A DNA stretch of 35,931 nucleotides from Haplomitrium mnioides (lineage: Eukaryota; Marchantiophyta; Haplomitriopsida; Calobryales), in contig JBNGIS010008718.1 of assembly GCA_049999725.1 (NCBI GenBank), forward strand, positions 1 to 35,931, read 5' to 3'. How positions within the stretch are numbered: the stretch's first letter is position 1; every line of letters begins with the position of its first letter. Under the pieces are notes generated by a model. That model saw only the letters and a list, made by a program, of their open reading frames with translations, was not told where the DNA came from and did no database searches. The position numbers and the translations under genes are program-made. Shown here in pieces: positions 1 to 10,236 of this stretch.

Positions 1-101
1 ATAGACTTTGATTTGCAAGTGAAACGTACAATGTACAAAAACTTTTCTACCGAACCTAAAACCTAGCTTCTTCTCAGTCTTTCTTTAAGAATGTTGTGCT
101 T

Positions 102-361
102 GTGAGTTTGGATTTCTATACACGCATAGACTTTGGGGTGGAGTGTTCAGATGGTGAGTTCGGATTCCTAGTCGCGCCTAGAGTTTCGAGCGGAGTGTTC
201 AGTTGGTGAGTTCGAATTCCTATGCGCGCATGGACTTTGGGGTGGAGTGTTCACCTGTTGAGCTTAGGTTCCTTAGCGCACCTAGTCTTTGGAGTGGAGT
301 GTTCACATGTTGCGCTTGGATTCCTATGCGCGCATAGACATTGGGTCGGAAGTCCACGCCT
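102..361. repeat. 52-bp minisatellite, five units
   Basis: Five head-to-tail units start at 102, 154, 206, 258 and 310, exactly 52 bp apart. Each has a GTGAGTTCGGATTCCTA-like start, a palindromic TATGCGCGCATA core or a derivative of it, then GACTTTGGGGTGGAGTGTTCA. The units differ at several positions, so the array is not recent. No coding function is apparent. A looser array with the same palindromic core lies at 34860-35210. Confidence 0.85.
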
Positions 362-809
362 TCCAAAAGTTCTACTTCTTCTGCATAACCCTTAAGCTTC
401 TTCATACAAAGACAACCGCTTACAACTTTGTTTGTACACAAGTCCTAGACTCTTTCGTAGATCTTGAGACCTTTGTTTGCTTGAATAAAGTCTAAAACTT
501 GAACACATTTCTTGTTTACAACCTTAATGCAATCTCCTTGGCTACTACCTTTTTTATTCAGAACTATGATACGTTTCTGTAAATGCTTCATTGAATTGTG
601 AAATATTTTTAATTGCTGGAACCTTTTTGAAAGCCTACATTCACTTTTGTTTGCATGGATTTTCAACTTAATTTGAAAGCTTCATTTCTTCTTGACGTTT
701 TAATTGAACCTCCTAAATCGATGCAATGTTTCTTTTTTTTGTTTTTTTTGTTTACCATTGCAAACTCATTCCCTTGACTTCTAGTCCCCTTAGGCTTTTT
801 CTTTGTGTT

Positions 810-909
810 NNNNNNNNNNNNNNNNNNNNNNNNNNNNNNNNNNNNNNNNNNNNNNNNNNNNNNNNNNNNNNNNNNNNNNNNNNNNNNNNNNNNNNNNNNN
901 NNNNNNNNN
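810..909. other. Assembly gap, 100 N
   Basis: A run of exactly 100 N, the usual convention for a gap of unknown size. Reading frames drawn through it are meaningless. Confidence 0.99.
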
Positions 910-1006
910 AATTTTTCCCAAAAAAAAAAAGTTCATGTTCTGAGTAGCCTGTTCCTGGTTCAAAGTAGCGGCTGTTTAGAGTTACTACAAGATCATAATT
1001 AGTCAT
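910..1006 (-). repeat. Edge repeat, inverted relative of 34495-34600
   Basis: On the minus strand this reads CCGCTACTTTGAACCAGGAA, then a CTACTCAG stretch and a T-run followed by GGGAAAAATT. The plus strand at 34495-34570 has nearly the same string, again followed by a T-run and GGAAGATT. In both places a minisatellite with a TATGCNNGCATA core lies beyond it, so the two window edges look like inverted copies of one repeat family. The gap hides the middle of this copy. Confidence 0.5.
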
Positions 1007-2793
1007 AGATAGGTGAGCACCAGATCATAGTTTGATTCATGAAGAGTGATCTCCCTATCATCTTTGTCAACATTGTTTTGAAAGTTGTTCAACTAAATAG
1101 GATTTACAAGAGCTACTACAAGAGTGATCAAGAAATCACTCTTGACTTATTTAGATCGATATCATCTCATCATATTTTACCATAGACAATGATCTCACAC
1201 TTTTAAGCTTTTTACAATAATTGTTCGATCATCATTTTATATAGAGAGTAATTGTGCAATCATCTTTGACTCATCAAGTATGTTATGATTAAATAGAAGA
1301 TTTTAGTACAAATTCAAAGTGATCGAGCAATCACTCTTTTATTTAGTGTCTTCTATAGCGTTACATAAGCACAATTTCAATGTATGTTATCATTGGTGAA
1401 TTAAATGTCTTTTGAAAGTGGTGGTATGAGACGAACACTCAAGTAAGTTGTGATTGCCCATCACTACTCTTCGGTTATACAATTGACAATGGAAAATATA
1501 ATAGTCAACATGAATGAAAATACTTGCTTTTTTGAGATATTGTAATTTGATTTTTTGGTGAAGGCAAACAAGTTGAAACAAAGTTGGAACTAATGTTTAT
1601 ACAGATTCTCTATGGCAGAGAATTCATGAGCTCTAACTCATATACAATGCGACTCTCAGAAATTTCGAAGGTGGAAATGAAACCTAACTTGGATTTTTAA
1701 GTAATTGTCTATGATTACAATGTGTAGCTTCTCAAATATGGTTAACTCAACCATCTTGGACAATGTAAAGTCACGATTAGTTGTTGTATTTCATGATTTA
1801 TATATATTTTTCATTGAGAATTATATAATGCTAAATAAAGTTTTTGGTCTAAAAAACAATGGTGAATGCCAAATCATTTTGTTACTCACTTTCCATTATT
1901 CTTTAAATTTTTATCAAAACTATATTTGGCAATAATTCTGAATACACAATTAGAATTTTAGTTTAGACTTTTGATTTTATTTATTTCTTATGTTAGTTGT
2001 TTACTTAGGAATTTTCTTTTTTGGTTAGAGTATATTGAGAAATCCAAGAAACAAGAACATCAAGTATGTTTTTTTGTCTAATTGGCTATTGTGTTATTTC
2101 CTCATTGGAAACTTTTTGTCTTTATTTAGATTCACTATATTGCAAATTTTTAGTGCATAACTAGAAACTTTAAAGAGAGTGATTACCAAATCACTCATAA
2201 ACAATGCTCTAATACAAGTTATTTTAGCTAACCTAATCACAAATATTGTTTTATGAGGATCGTTGCTTTTACTTTGTCAATATCCAAAAATTGACCATGA
2301 TTTTGATCTTCACTTCTTTCACAAAGCTCATTTCTCATTTTCAATTCACTCTTCAACCATTGGGATCAAAATAAATTCTACTCTTCAACCATATTGGTCA
2401 AAGTTCAACTCTAGATCTAATTTTTTGTTACTTTCTTCAAACTCGTTACTTCAACTACACCTCAAATCATTGAAGTAACTACACCTCAAATCATTGGCTC
2501 TTTCTTTCTTCAACACCAAATACATTATGTTGCAACATTTCATCTTCACATTGACAGTTTGACCTCTTCACGGCTTACATCTTCTGCATGCTTTCAACTT
2601 AAAGCAACTCATCAAAAGCCCTAATATATTAGTTTGAAGCTTTTAGTTGGACTTTTAATGACTTTGCACCATTGGTCAAATTGGTCCCTATTTTATAATT
2701 GCAAAATCATGTAAAACTTTTTAAGAGTTGCACTACTGATTAATGTTTTTTAAGTATAGCACTTCCCATAGGAGGACACTTCATAGTATTCCA
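1007..2793. other. AT-rich non-coding DNA with dispersed 18-bp palindromes
   Basis: No credible gene is seen; the reading frames are short and low in complexity. Imperfect 18-bp palindromes of the form AGTGATYNNNNAATCACT occur at 1123-1140, 1318-1335 and 2178-2195. Decayed forms lie at 1045-1062 and 1247-1264. The rest may be an old unrecognised transposable element. Confidence 0.5.
2453..2496. repeat. 24-bp tandem duplication
   Basis: AACTACACCTCAAATCATTG occurs at 2453-2472 and again at 2477-2496, a period of 24 bp. It is a perfect short direct duplication in non-coding DNA. Confidence 0.8.
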
Positions 2794-3320
2794 CATGAAG
2801 TGCAGTAAAAAAAAATTAGCTAACTACTCCCCAAAAGGTAACAGGCTCACAATATACAACAATAGCTAACTACTCCCCAAAAGGTAACAGGCTCACAATA
2901 TACAACANNNNNNNNNNAATAGCTAACTACTCCCCAAAAGGTAACAGGCTCACAATATACAACAATAGCTAACTACTCCTCAAAAGGTAACAGGCTCACA
3001 ATATACAACATGAAGTGCAGTAAAAAAAAAATAGCTAACTACTCCCCAAAAGGTAACAGGCTCACAATATACAACATGAGGTGCAGTAAAAAAAAAATAG
3101 CTAACTACTCCCCAAAAGGTAACAGGCTCACAATATACAAAATGAAGTGCAGTAAAAAAAAAATAGCTAACTACTCCCCAAAAGGTAACAGGCTCACAAT
3201 ATACAACATGAAGTGCAGTAAAAAAAAAAATAGCTAACTACTCCCCAAAAGGTAACAGGCTCACAATATACAACAATAGCTAACTACTCCCCAAAAGGTA
3301 ACAGGCTCACAATATACAAC
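2794..3320. repeat. 46/66-bp composite minisatellite
   Basis: The core AGCTAACTACTCCCCAAAAG, followed by GTAACAGGCTCACAATATAC, is repeated about nine times. The short unit is 46 bp. The long unit is about 66 bp because a 19-20 bp piece, ATGAAGTGCAGT plus an A-tract, is placed before the core. Units are almost identical; A-tract length and a few single bases vary. Because 66 is a multiple of three, positions 3010-3237 stay open as a 22-residue repeat starting MKCSKKKIANYSPKG, which I take to be accidental. A 10-N gap interrupts the array at 2908-2917, so the true copy number is unknown. Confidence 0.9.
2908..2917. other. Assembly gap, 10 N, inside minisatellite
   Basis: Ten N fall between two near-identical units, which suggests the assembler could not resolve the array length. 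Confidence 0.97.
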
Positions 3321-4095
3321 ATGGGGTTTGCTGTACTCCAATTTCCTTTTATTCTAATTATTGAAAAACAATTCTACTCTACTAGTTACTCAATTTTTGG
3401 TTCTACCCTAAAAAAAATTCTAACAAGTTTCCTCTGATTATTTAGAACCCTGTTTAGATCTCCTAATTGCTATGTATATTACTTTCAACAAGTTTGTTCT
3501 ATCAATCATCAATTTTTTTGATCTCCTAAGTAAAATAAATACTTTAACAAGTTTACTCTAATTCTGCTCAAATAGTAATTCTGATACTCTCTTGTAATCA
3601 TTTTACACTAAAGAGCAGAGCCCAAAATGCTTCTTAAAATTACTATACTGAGTTTGTTACCCAATGTTGTTATAACATCCAACGTTTCCATATGAACCCG
3701 CATGTCTTATGCTGGCCAAAACATTTACTAAACCTTGGTGTCATAAGAAAAACAAGTATTCCAGTTGGCATGACCTGCTTCATTGATGCTACAAGGTAAA
3801 ATGACACCAAATTCCTTCACTGTTGCCAAAAGTTAAGAAGGAAACTATGGCAAGTATTCCGCTACTTGCTAGGACACCAACATACACCTTTTCTGTTGGA
3901 TATGGGGTGTCAAGGAAGGTACAGGCTTTCAAAAATAGCACAGTTATGCTGGCAATAAAAGTGTGTTTGTCCCCATCTACTACTACAGCAATCTCTCATC
4001 CTGAACTACTCAGGTATTAAAAAATGATTTTACACAGTACATAAACAGTGAACAAAATTTGGGCTGTCCTCAAATATACAATGTTGCCCTGATTG
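3321..4095. other. Intergenic / 3' flank of the TMEM41-like gene
   Basis: AT-rich sequence with no recognisable coding region. The part next to 4096 lies just downstream of the minus-strand stop codon and probably contains that gene's 3' untranslated region. The 65-residue plus-strand frame at 3823-4020 has no recognisable domain and I do not call it a gene. Confidence 0.4.
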
Positions 4096-4312
4096 CTACC
4101 CTCTCTTTGTTAGGGTTGGAACCCTTAAATGATCGCAACGACTTTTAATCAGTACTGGCAGTAAAACCATGAGCGCAATTATGCAAAAAGTTGCAATAGT
4201 CCAAAAGTCGTACAGGTCTCTCAAGGAATTTATTTGAGACAGCACACTACCTGCCTTCACTGCCACAACACTTGCTGGAATAAGACCCACAAAGGTACCA
4301 ATAAGAAAATCC
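4096..4312 (-). CDS. TMEM41-like gene, terminal exon
   Basis: The acceptor is GATTTCAG|GGATTTTC. The first base completes a Trp codon split with the previous exon, and the stop is TAG at 4096-4098. It encodes GTFVGLIP...VKAG, the last helix and a short basic tail. It lies 2044 bp from the previous exon because the intron holds a repeat insertion. Confidence 0.85.
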
Positions 4313-7300
4313 CTGAAATCAATACACCACAAGATCACTGCTAAGGCTACAGAGCTAGCAATTTATGAAAGAAAAAATCTCTTATTTTCTGCCATACAAA
4401 GGCACAAATTTTTAAAGACAGAGTGACAAAAAGAGAGATGAAGATTATCCACCAGAAAGTCCAGCCAGCATTTGAGGTCTGTCGCTTCTACTAACTTAAA
4501 AGACTTCAGGTTTTCCCAAGAATTTAATTCTTCTTTACTTTTAAGCCACATGTACTTAAAATCAAGGGTTGTTGTTTGAACCACCAAGAATCTGAACCGA
4601 TGAGTTTAAATTGCTTATTAGGCAAGTAAAAGTGCCAAGGAAATACCTTTGTGATTTCAGCATAGCTGGTTGGGAGCTCTGATTCTTCATCAGTAGCAAC
4701 AGTATACTTCTGTTCTGTTGTGAATTTATAGCAGCAGGTGTTACAACCTGTGATTCATTGTACTACTTTTTAGTTTTCACTTCGTTTGCTCACACCTAGG
4801 TGCGTAATGTATTTTCAGTCCCTATGGCCTTAGGGCTGGTCTGGGGCTTTATTCAAAATTCTATTCTAACAGAATTTCCATTCTGTGTAAACAAAAGGTC
4901 TGGTGATTCTGATTGGGTTTTTAACCATCATGAGTTCAGAGGTTTCATCTTCGAGACTCGGTCAAAATGAATCTAGCAAATTGTATGTATCAAATAAAAA
5001 ACGCCACTCTGGATTGCAACCATCAGTGGCAGTGTAACAAATTTGGGCCACTCACTGACCGACCACCAACAAACTGCGTCAGAAAATTTACCAAGTGAAG
5101 TTCAGAGCCCATAAAGGGTTTAGAGAAGCACCTGGAACAATTCTCTCATTTACATCAAGTTTTTGTTGAGAACCATTGCTAGAGTGGCAGGACAGATCCT
5201 GAGGAGGATCTGTGTAAAGTCCTTCCCAAGGCTCAATCCTGGGAAGTATTCCTTGGTTTAAGTTTTTTAGTTTCCTCACTAGTTTAGATGCTAACTAGTT
5301 TATAGAGGAAGACTAACACGTGGAAGCTCCTGGAGGTAACACGTGCCCACACCAGGGAGCTCCATGAGAAAATTAGTTTTTTTGTCTCAACATGAGGAAT
5401 TTTGCACGCGCATGCGCATACGTAACATCAGTCACCTTGGAGCAGGATTCGCAAATCTGCAGCACGTGAACCTGCTCCTGTCCATGTGTGTGGGCGATGA
5501 TCTTCTCCACCTAACAGATTGGATCGCACGACCTGTTCTGCCCATTGTTTGCCCAGCTCATGCTGGTATTGATGCGTGTCCATTCGAGGCATCCTCTCAA
5601 TGCCATAACCTTTAGAAAATCCTCTCAGTTCGATATCACTCAGGAGGGTTATCGTTCCAGCTGTCGCATCCCTCATACAAATTATGTTCCATCGTTTACT
5701 GCCTAAGCTGTTCATCTGCACCCTATCGATCAGCAGGAGAAGGGGCCCGTTTTCTGCTATCGCGAAAAAGGGCCCGTTGTCTGCTATCGCGAAAGCATTC
5801 GTTCTCTGCTATCGCGAAAAGCGTCCGTTTTCTGCTATCGCTGAGGAGGTGACAGAGTCGCAACCCTTTTCTCCTGCTATCGCGAAATTGCGCAGCTGCA
5901 TGACCGTTTTCTGCAGTCACGAAACAGCGCGGCACACAAATCGAGGGACCCCATATCCAAAGAGCCCCGTTTTTCTTCTTGCTGCGATTCTAACGACCGG
6001 GAGGGAATTTCGCTGCTGAGTCCTCTTACAAATAAGTGACACATCAGATTTCGAATTCACGATTCAATCATTCCTTAGGAACTTCGTCAATCGATCTTCC
6101 AAAGTTTTGATATTTCATGGGATCAGATATTCCAGATTTGCTGACCCATACCACTAGTCAGCTTTTCTAGGCGTGTAACAATGCTGAACTGGAACAGAAA
6201 CAGAGCCAGATCAAATGGTGAACTCATTTGTGGGCCTTAACGAAAAAAATCAAGACAGAAGAAATTAATTTATTAAAATTAATTTAAACTATTCTAAGAT
6301 AAAGCACAGCTTGCATTTGTAATACAAAGAACCGGACAATAGGATGGTTTGCTTACCAGAAAGGTACAGAGACAAGTGGTGAGGAGACATTGATAAACCA
6401 GTTTGGAAGTAGAGGGGTGACGCGCAAGAACAATATATAATTCAGCAGGTGGTGTCTGTGGCGATGGACCTCACGTGCAAGCTGCTCACATCGCTCAGGG
6501 AAGTAGTAGTACACTATTTCCTTGAGGATGAAACTTGAAATACAGTAGCAAAGAGCTGAGCCTGCCGATGCCAAACACTGACAAAAGAACAAGAAATTAT
6601 TTGATGAAGAAAGAAGGTCAAGTAATCCCTTAATATATACTACACCTGTTGGCTACAAATTTTACCTATTAAGAAAAACAAGAAATTTGGCAAGAGTGTT
6701 TACATTACTAATGCTGCCAGAAGCCTTACCAGAACAAGAAACAAAGCTTCGTAGAAGCCATAGAGAGACCCTGCAAGAAGATTCAGGAAAATTGAACCAG
6801 GTATCATAAAAGTCTGAAGAAAGAGATAGATACATATGATTCCCAATTGAACCTGTCGACGATGCTCTTTCTGATAAACCTCCAGCGTCCCTCTAACTGC
6901 CCTGAGCTCCTCGATGTCCTTGGGAAAATTAAACACAAGCTCTAAATTTGTTTGACCTCCTCCTTTTTCATTGTCCTCTACCCTGGCTTTTTTCTGTGCC
7001 ACCAATACTAATGCATCTTCAGGTAGTCCATCTAAGCTTGTTAATCTTGGCAAAGACATAAACAATGCAAAAATCATGGAGAATGAGACACTGAAGATTA
7101 TAGCTAGCATCAGAAGCTTGCGAATCCACAAAAACTTGTCAATTCGAGTTGCTTTTATGTTTGAAAGAAGCTCTGGGCTTGAAGAAATATCAGCAAACAT
7201 GGGATTGGGATCCCCGCAATAGATAATTGTGGAATTCTTGACATTTGAACTTTCTGGATCCCCATACATTGAAAGAGGTTCTTCCTCAATTTTGACTCCT

Positions 7301-7383
7301 ATGCTTGCTAGTGGAGTTCTCTCCACATCCACATGTGATTCTCTGCAATACAATAATGCAGAATTAGGGCACAACTGACCCAT
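4096..7383 (-). CDS. TMEM41-like VTT-domain (DedA/TVP38 superfamily) membrane protein, three visible exons
   Basis: Joining 7383-6730, 6577-6357 and 4312-4096 gives 363 residues. Residues 89-111 form a first membrane segment. The VTT domain begins near residue 186 with YLFLQTFMIPGSIF and LLAGSLYG, continues through CLASAGSALCY (219-229) and RVTPLLPNWFINVSSP (270-285), and ends with GTFVGLIPASVVAVKAGS (297-314) and a last hydrophobic helix. These are the hallmark blocks of TMEM41A/B and plant homologues, ER membrane proteins known as phospholipid scramblases with roles in autophagosome and lipid-particle formation. Introns have GT-AG ends: one phase 0 after Leu218, one phase 2 inside Trp292. 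The joined sequence follows TMEM41 without a gap or extra residue. The N-terminus is uncertain: TATTGCAG just above 7342 is a good splice acceptor, so the first 14 residues may be intronic and a 5' exon may lie further upstream. No inactivating change is seen. Confidence 0.85.
5070..6020 (+). mobile_element. LTR-like fragment inside the large TMEM41-like intron
   Basis: Parts match 9400-9960 and the minus strand of 12440-12600: CTAGTTTAGATGCTAACTAG followed by CACGTGG, then CTCCTGGAGGTAACACGTG and CACCAGG, then a GCGCATGCGCA palindrome, then a GC-rich block repeating CTGCTATCGCGAAA. At 9400-9960 the related sequence follows a copia internal relic and a polypurine tract, so I read this as a solo or partial copia LTR. 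It is intronic and leaves both splice sites intact. Exact ends and a target duplication were not found. Confidence 0.5.
5754..5890 (+). repeat. CTGCTATCGCGAAA short tandem repeat
   Basis: CTGCTATCGC occurs at 5754, 5781, 5806, 5832 and 5874, spaced 25-27 bp and then 42 bp. Variants of CTGC-N-TCGCGAA appear in the related sequences near 9790-9920 and 10850-10940. It lies late in the LTR-like sequence and contains many CpG sites. Confidence 0.7.
6357..6577 (-). CDS. TMEM41-like gene, middle exon
   Basis: The acceptor is TTTTGTCAG|TGTTTGG and the donor TTCTG|GTAAGC. The exon is 221 bp, entered in phase 0 and left in phase 2. It carries the SAGSALCY turn, a FPER...HRHRHHLLNY segment and the diagnostic PNWFIN motif. 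The intron before it is 152 bp (6578-6729). Confidence 0.87.
6730..7383 (-). CDS. TMEM41-like gene, first visible exon (N-terminal tail, TM1, start of VTT domain)
   Basis: It encodes a polar N-terminal tail, a membrane segment (residues 89-111), an acidic loop and the first VTT block with the PG motif. The donor is CTG|GTAAGG, with 6730 the last exon base. The 5' limit is either the ATG at 7383 or a splice acceptor placing the exon start at 7342. The acceptor reading is attractive because the tail reads smoothly from RESHVDVERTP onwards. Confidence 0.8.
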
Positions 7384-8239
7384 GTCATGATCATCACATG
7401 TTTTGTGTTATCTACAGAGTTGATTGCATTAGAAGCCTTCCCACACACCATTAAGAGGTCGAAATTTCAACTATGGATCAGATCTTGAACAACTACCCGG
7501 ACAAACCCCTTAATATCGCAGTAACATCAGTTTATATAGCTACAGAGAAACTTCATTATTCTACAGAATATCTCAGACAAAACAAACTTGTAGCAGTCAA
7601 AAGTTCATTTTTCAGCATTCTGATGATCTGCATACTCTTGCTGGTTTTTAATAAGACTGATTCCTTTTGTCTAATACCTAGATAAAGCTCACTCATTATC
7701 TTTGGAGTTTAAGTTTTACATGGCCTTTCTGAAATAGATGCCTTCCCCTCTAACATTACCACCCAAGTACATTAAGTCTCAGAGGTTTTCTTTTGTCAGG
7801 AACAAAGAGGTTATGAGTGAGCTTGTGAAGGAAGACTAGATGAGCACAAGAATGAACAACTCTTCAGCTCACAATATCTTTAGACTATCTATTGAGATTC
7901 TTTTGGGTAGAAATTTTGCAATTTCTGCTGCGAATTTATAGCATTCCCTAACTTTGCTTAACATAGAATAGTTAAGTTTAGGGAAGACACTGGATAGTGG
8001 GCATACAGTCATGACTAGGAACTGGAGTGCATTGCTCCACACTATGGTAGTGATGTGAGTGGGAAGCGATGGAGCATCATGCCTTCGCCTTGCTGCTCAA
8101 TCTGTATATATGCTAATTGTTTTCTGTGTGCTTTCACACATCATTCATGCATTGCAGAACCTGCTTACTAATCTTTGGCACCTTGATTCAGGTGTACCTC
8201 CTGCTCTCTTTTTCCATCATTTCCTGCTTCTATTCTTGA
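7384..8239. other. Upstream flank of the TMEM41-like gene; no gene recognised
   Basis: This may hold the promoter, 5' UTR or a 5' coding exon of the minus-strand gene, but I could not place a convincing start or TATA box. The plus-strand frames at 7473-7685 and 8059-8376 have no recognisable domain. From about 7980 the sequence may already belong to the copia relic that follows. Confidence 0.35.
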
Positions 8240-9210
8240 CAACACATTACAGGCCCACCATTCATGGAGGAGGTCCGAGTTGGCAGCCTCGATCACACCA
8301 CTTGACTTGGCTAATTACAATACCTGGAAATTTCGAATGGAGCTTATACTCCAAGAAAGGCATCTATGGGGAGTAGTATAGCTCATGTTTTTATAACAAG
8401 AAACCCAACCACCTGATATTTGATTGTAGGAAGAGCAAAGCAGCTGAAGCCAAGAAAAGAAAAGAAAAGAAAGAGAGAAAATGTAGCTGCTATTTCCAAA
8501 ACACCAAAAGAAGGCAAAGCACTATGAGGATGTGCCTACATGGCCATCAATGAGAAAAGAATTCAGGGATCAGAATTTGAAACCATCTTTGTACCTTGAC
8601 TAGGGTACATCTCACATGACTAACAATAGAGCATGCTATCTAATGCTGTGACAATGAGTCCCAGAAGCACCAAGTTGAGAAACAATTCAGTACAAAGTGC
8701 AAAGTGCAAAGGTACAATGCACTGTGAAGTTTCCGGTAAAGCTGAAGGGGTTGAAAGACCCCTATTCAATTCAGGACATCCATCATGTACTAGGGGATCA
8801 TGAAGAATCTCATATCTGTAAGGCAATTGACTCAGGTCAGGCTTGAAGCAATATTCCAAGGAAAGGAACTCCAAATCTCACAACAAGGCCACCCATTGGC
8901 CCACGGAGTAAGAATCTGCATAAGCTTTCTAGTGACTAATCAGATTCTGGGCATGGACTTGTTAGTGAAAAAAACTGACGGGAATTACATAATGAATTTA
9001 TCAACTCGGGCAACTTGCAGCTCAGAACATTAATCTTTTGAGTAAATTGTGAGAAGGCTTGACAATAAGCAACAATGAGAAAGCTGAACACTACTTGGAG
9101 GGAAAACAGCACAAGGGAAGGATCAGCAAGGTCTATGGTAAAAGAACGTCAACATGCAAGCAACATCTGTGGACAAATGCAAGCGATGTCTCTGAGTAAG
9201 GGGGAGGGTA
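8240..9210 (+). mobile_element. Decayed Ty1/copia internal region (gag, zinc knuckle, protease-side fragment)
   Basis: Three pieces in the copia order are visible. At 8275-8377 a frame ending in LANYNTWKFRMELILQERH and LWGVV resembles the copia Gag start. At 8386-8433 CFYNKKPNHLIFDCRK is a zinc knuckle with the second Cys changed to Asn (C-x2-N-x4-H-x4-C). At 8800-8935 KNLISVRQLTQV and HPLAHGVR match the stretch between protease and integrase. Most of gag and all of integrase, reverse transcriptase and RNase H are missing, and stops and frame changes are frequent. A purine tract AAGGGGGAGGG near 9199 is a candidate polypurine tract before the LTR. Confidence 0.7.
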
Positions 9211-9960
9211 ATATATGTTTCAGGAGTATAAGAGTTTCTTGGATTCAAAGGGAACAAGGAGTGAGGACACCACAGAATGGGGTAGCAAAAGATTCAATAC
9301 TACGCTGTTGGAAATTGGCAGCTCACAATTTGCTGCTGGTGGATCAGAGGAATTGCCTGATCCTGCTCAGGAATTCCTGCAACATACTTCCCTTGTGACA
9401 TGTGTCCCTGTAAGTGTTTTGTTTTGCTAGTTTAGGATTCTAGCTAGTTTAGAGGCACTTTAGGAAATGGTGACTTCAGGTGTGCCATGTGGAGGCACCT
9501 GGTGGTGACACATGTCAACACCAGGAGGCTCCCCTGGCAGCATAGCTATTTTGTTGGGGAGAAGAAATTAGCATGCGCATGCAGCAGACTGCATGCGCAC
9601 ACCTACTTACCAATTATTACAAGCTGCTAACAGTGTTCAGCTACCCTTGACCATGTGATTCCTGGTTGTTTGCTCCTAGCTACCAGGGAGCCCATGTAAT
9701 TACGGGAGAACATTTCTCCCATATAAATACACAGAAGGAGCCCAGCGAAGGTATCCTCATTTGCAATACATTCATTTGTATCTCGTTTTTAGGCATTTAA
9801 GGGAGAAATGGCGTCTGCAGAAAGGAGGTCGTTTTTCTAAGGAGAATCGCGTCTGAAGAAAGGAGGTCGTTTTTCTCATCAAGGGAAAATCGCAACTGCA
9901 GGGAAAGGTCGTTTTTCTGCATTGCTAGCAGAAAACCGACCAGAGGAGCAATTCGTTTCT
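9211..9960 (+). mobile_element. LTR-like sequence following the copia relic
   Basis: It begins just after the candidate polypurine tract and carries a TATA box (TATAAATA, 9722-9729). It shares blocks with 5070-6020 and the minus strand of 12440-12600: a CTAGTTTAG element, GTGGAGGCACCTGGTGGTGA, CACCAGG and GCATGCGCATGC. Downstream of the TATA box, 9790-9930 holds diverged repeats of AAAGG(A)GGTCGTTTTTCT. Both ends are estimates; no matching 5' LTR was found upstream of the relic. Confidence 0.5.
9722..9729 (+). promoter_or_regulatory. TATA box of the copia-like LTR
   Basis: TATAAATA in the LTR-like sequence, in the context CCCATATAAATACACAG. It is a reasonable core promoter, with the GC-rich repeat block about 60-200 bp downstream. 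Confidence 0.5.
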
Positions 9961-10095
9961 GCAAGTGAAGGACCTCACGAAGTGCCTGCCGTTTTTTCTT
10001 GCTGAAGAGGTCACATCGCAAAGCTGGTTGTTCACCCTCAGGAAGCACAATTGCGTGGCTGATTTTTGCCTCAGGAGGAAACCCGCGAGCTCAGA

Positions 10096-10149
10096 TTTTG
10101 GCCAGAGGAAGGACACAGGGTTTTTTGGCCAGAGGAAGGACGCAGGGTT
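10096..10149 (+). repeat. Short tandem duplication
   Basis: TTTTGGCCAGAGGAAGGACA occurs near 10096 and again near 10125 with one base changed, a period of about 29 bp. Confidence 0.75.
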
Positions 10150-10236
10150 CCAGTCCTCACGAATCTGCAGTCGCAAGTATATTTCATGGACAACAGAGCA
10201 ACTGACGTTTTTCGTTTTTCCTCCTGTGATTCTCAC

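Noticed and set aside
726-1006. Reading frames on both strands running through the N block
   Set aside because: They exist only because unknown bases are read as open codons.
3010-3237. Protein of three 22-residue repeats starting MKCSKKK
   Set aside because: It is a translation of the minisatellite; the frame survives because the unit is 66 bp, and units of 46 bp on both sides break it.
2794-3320. CRISPR-like array
   Set aside because: Units are directly adjacent with no unique spacers, and the context is a plant nuclear genome; it is a minisatellite.
3823-4020. A small plus-strand gene of 65 residues
   Set aside because: No recognisable domain or splice context, and it lies in the 3' flank of the minus-strand TMEM41-like gene.
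5343-6019. Plus- and minus-strand frames of 70-111 residues in the TMEM41-like intron
   Set aside because: They are composed of the LTR-like sequence and its CTGCTATCGCGAAA repeats, are simple in composition and sit between two exons of an opposite-strand gene.
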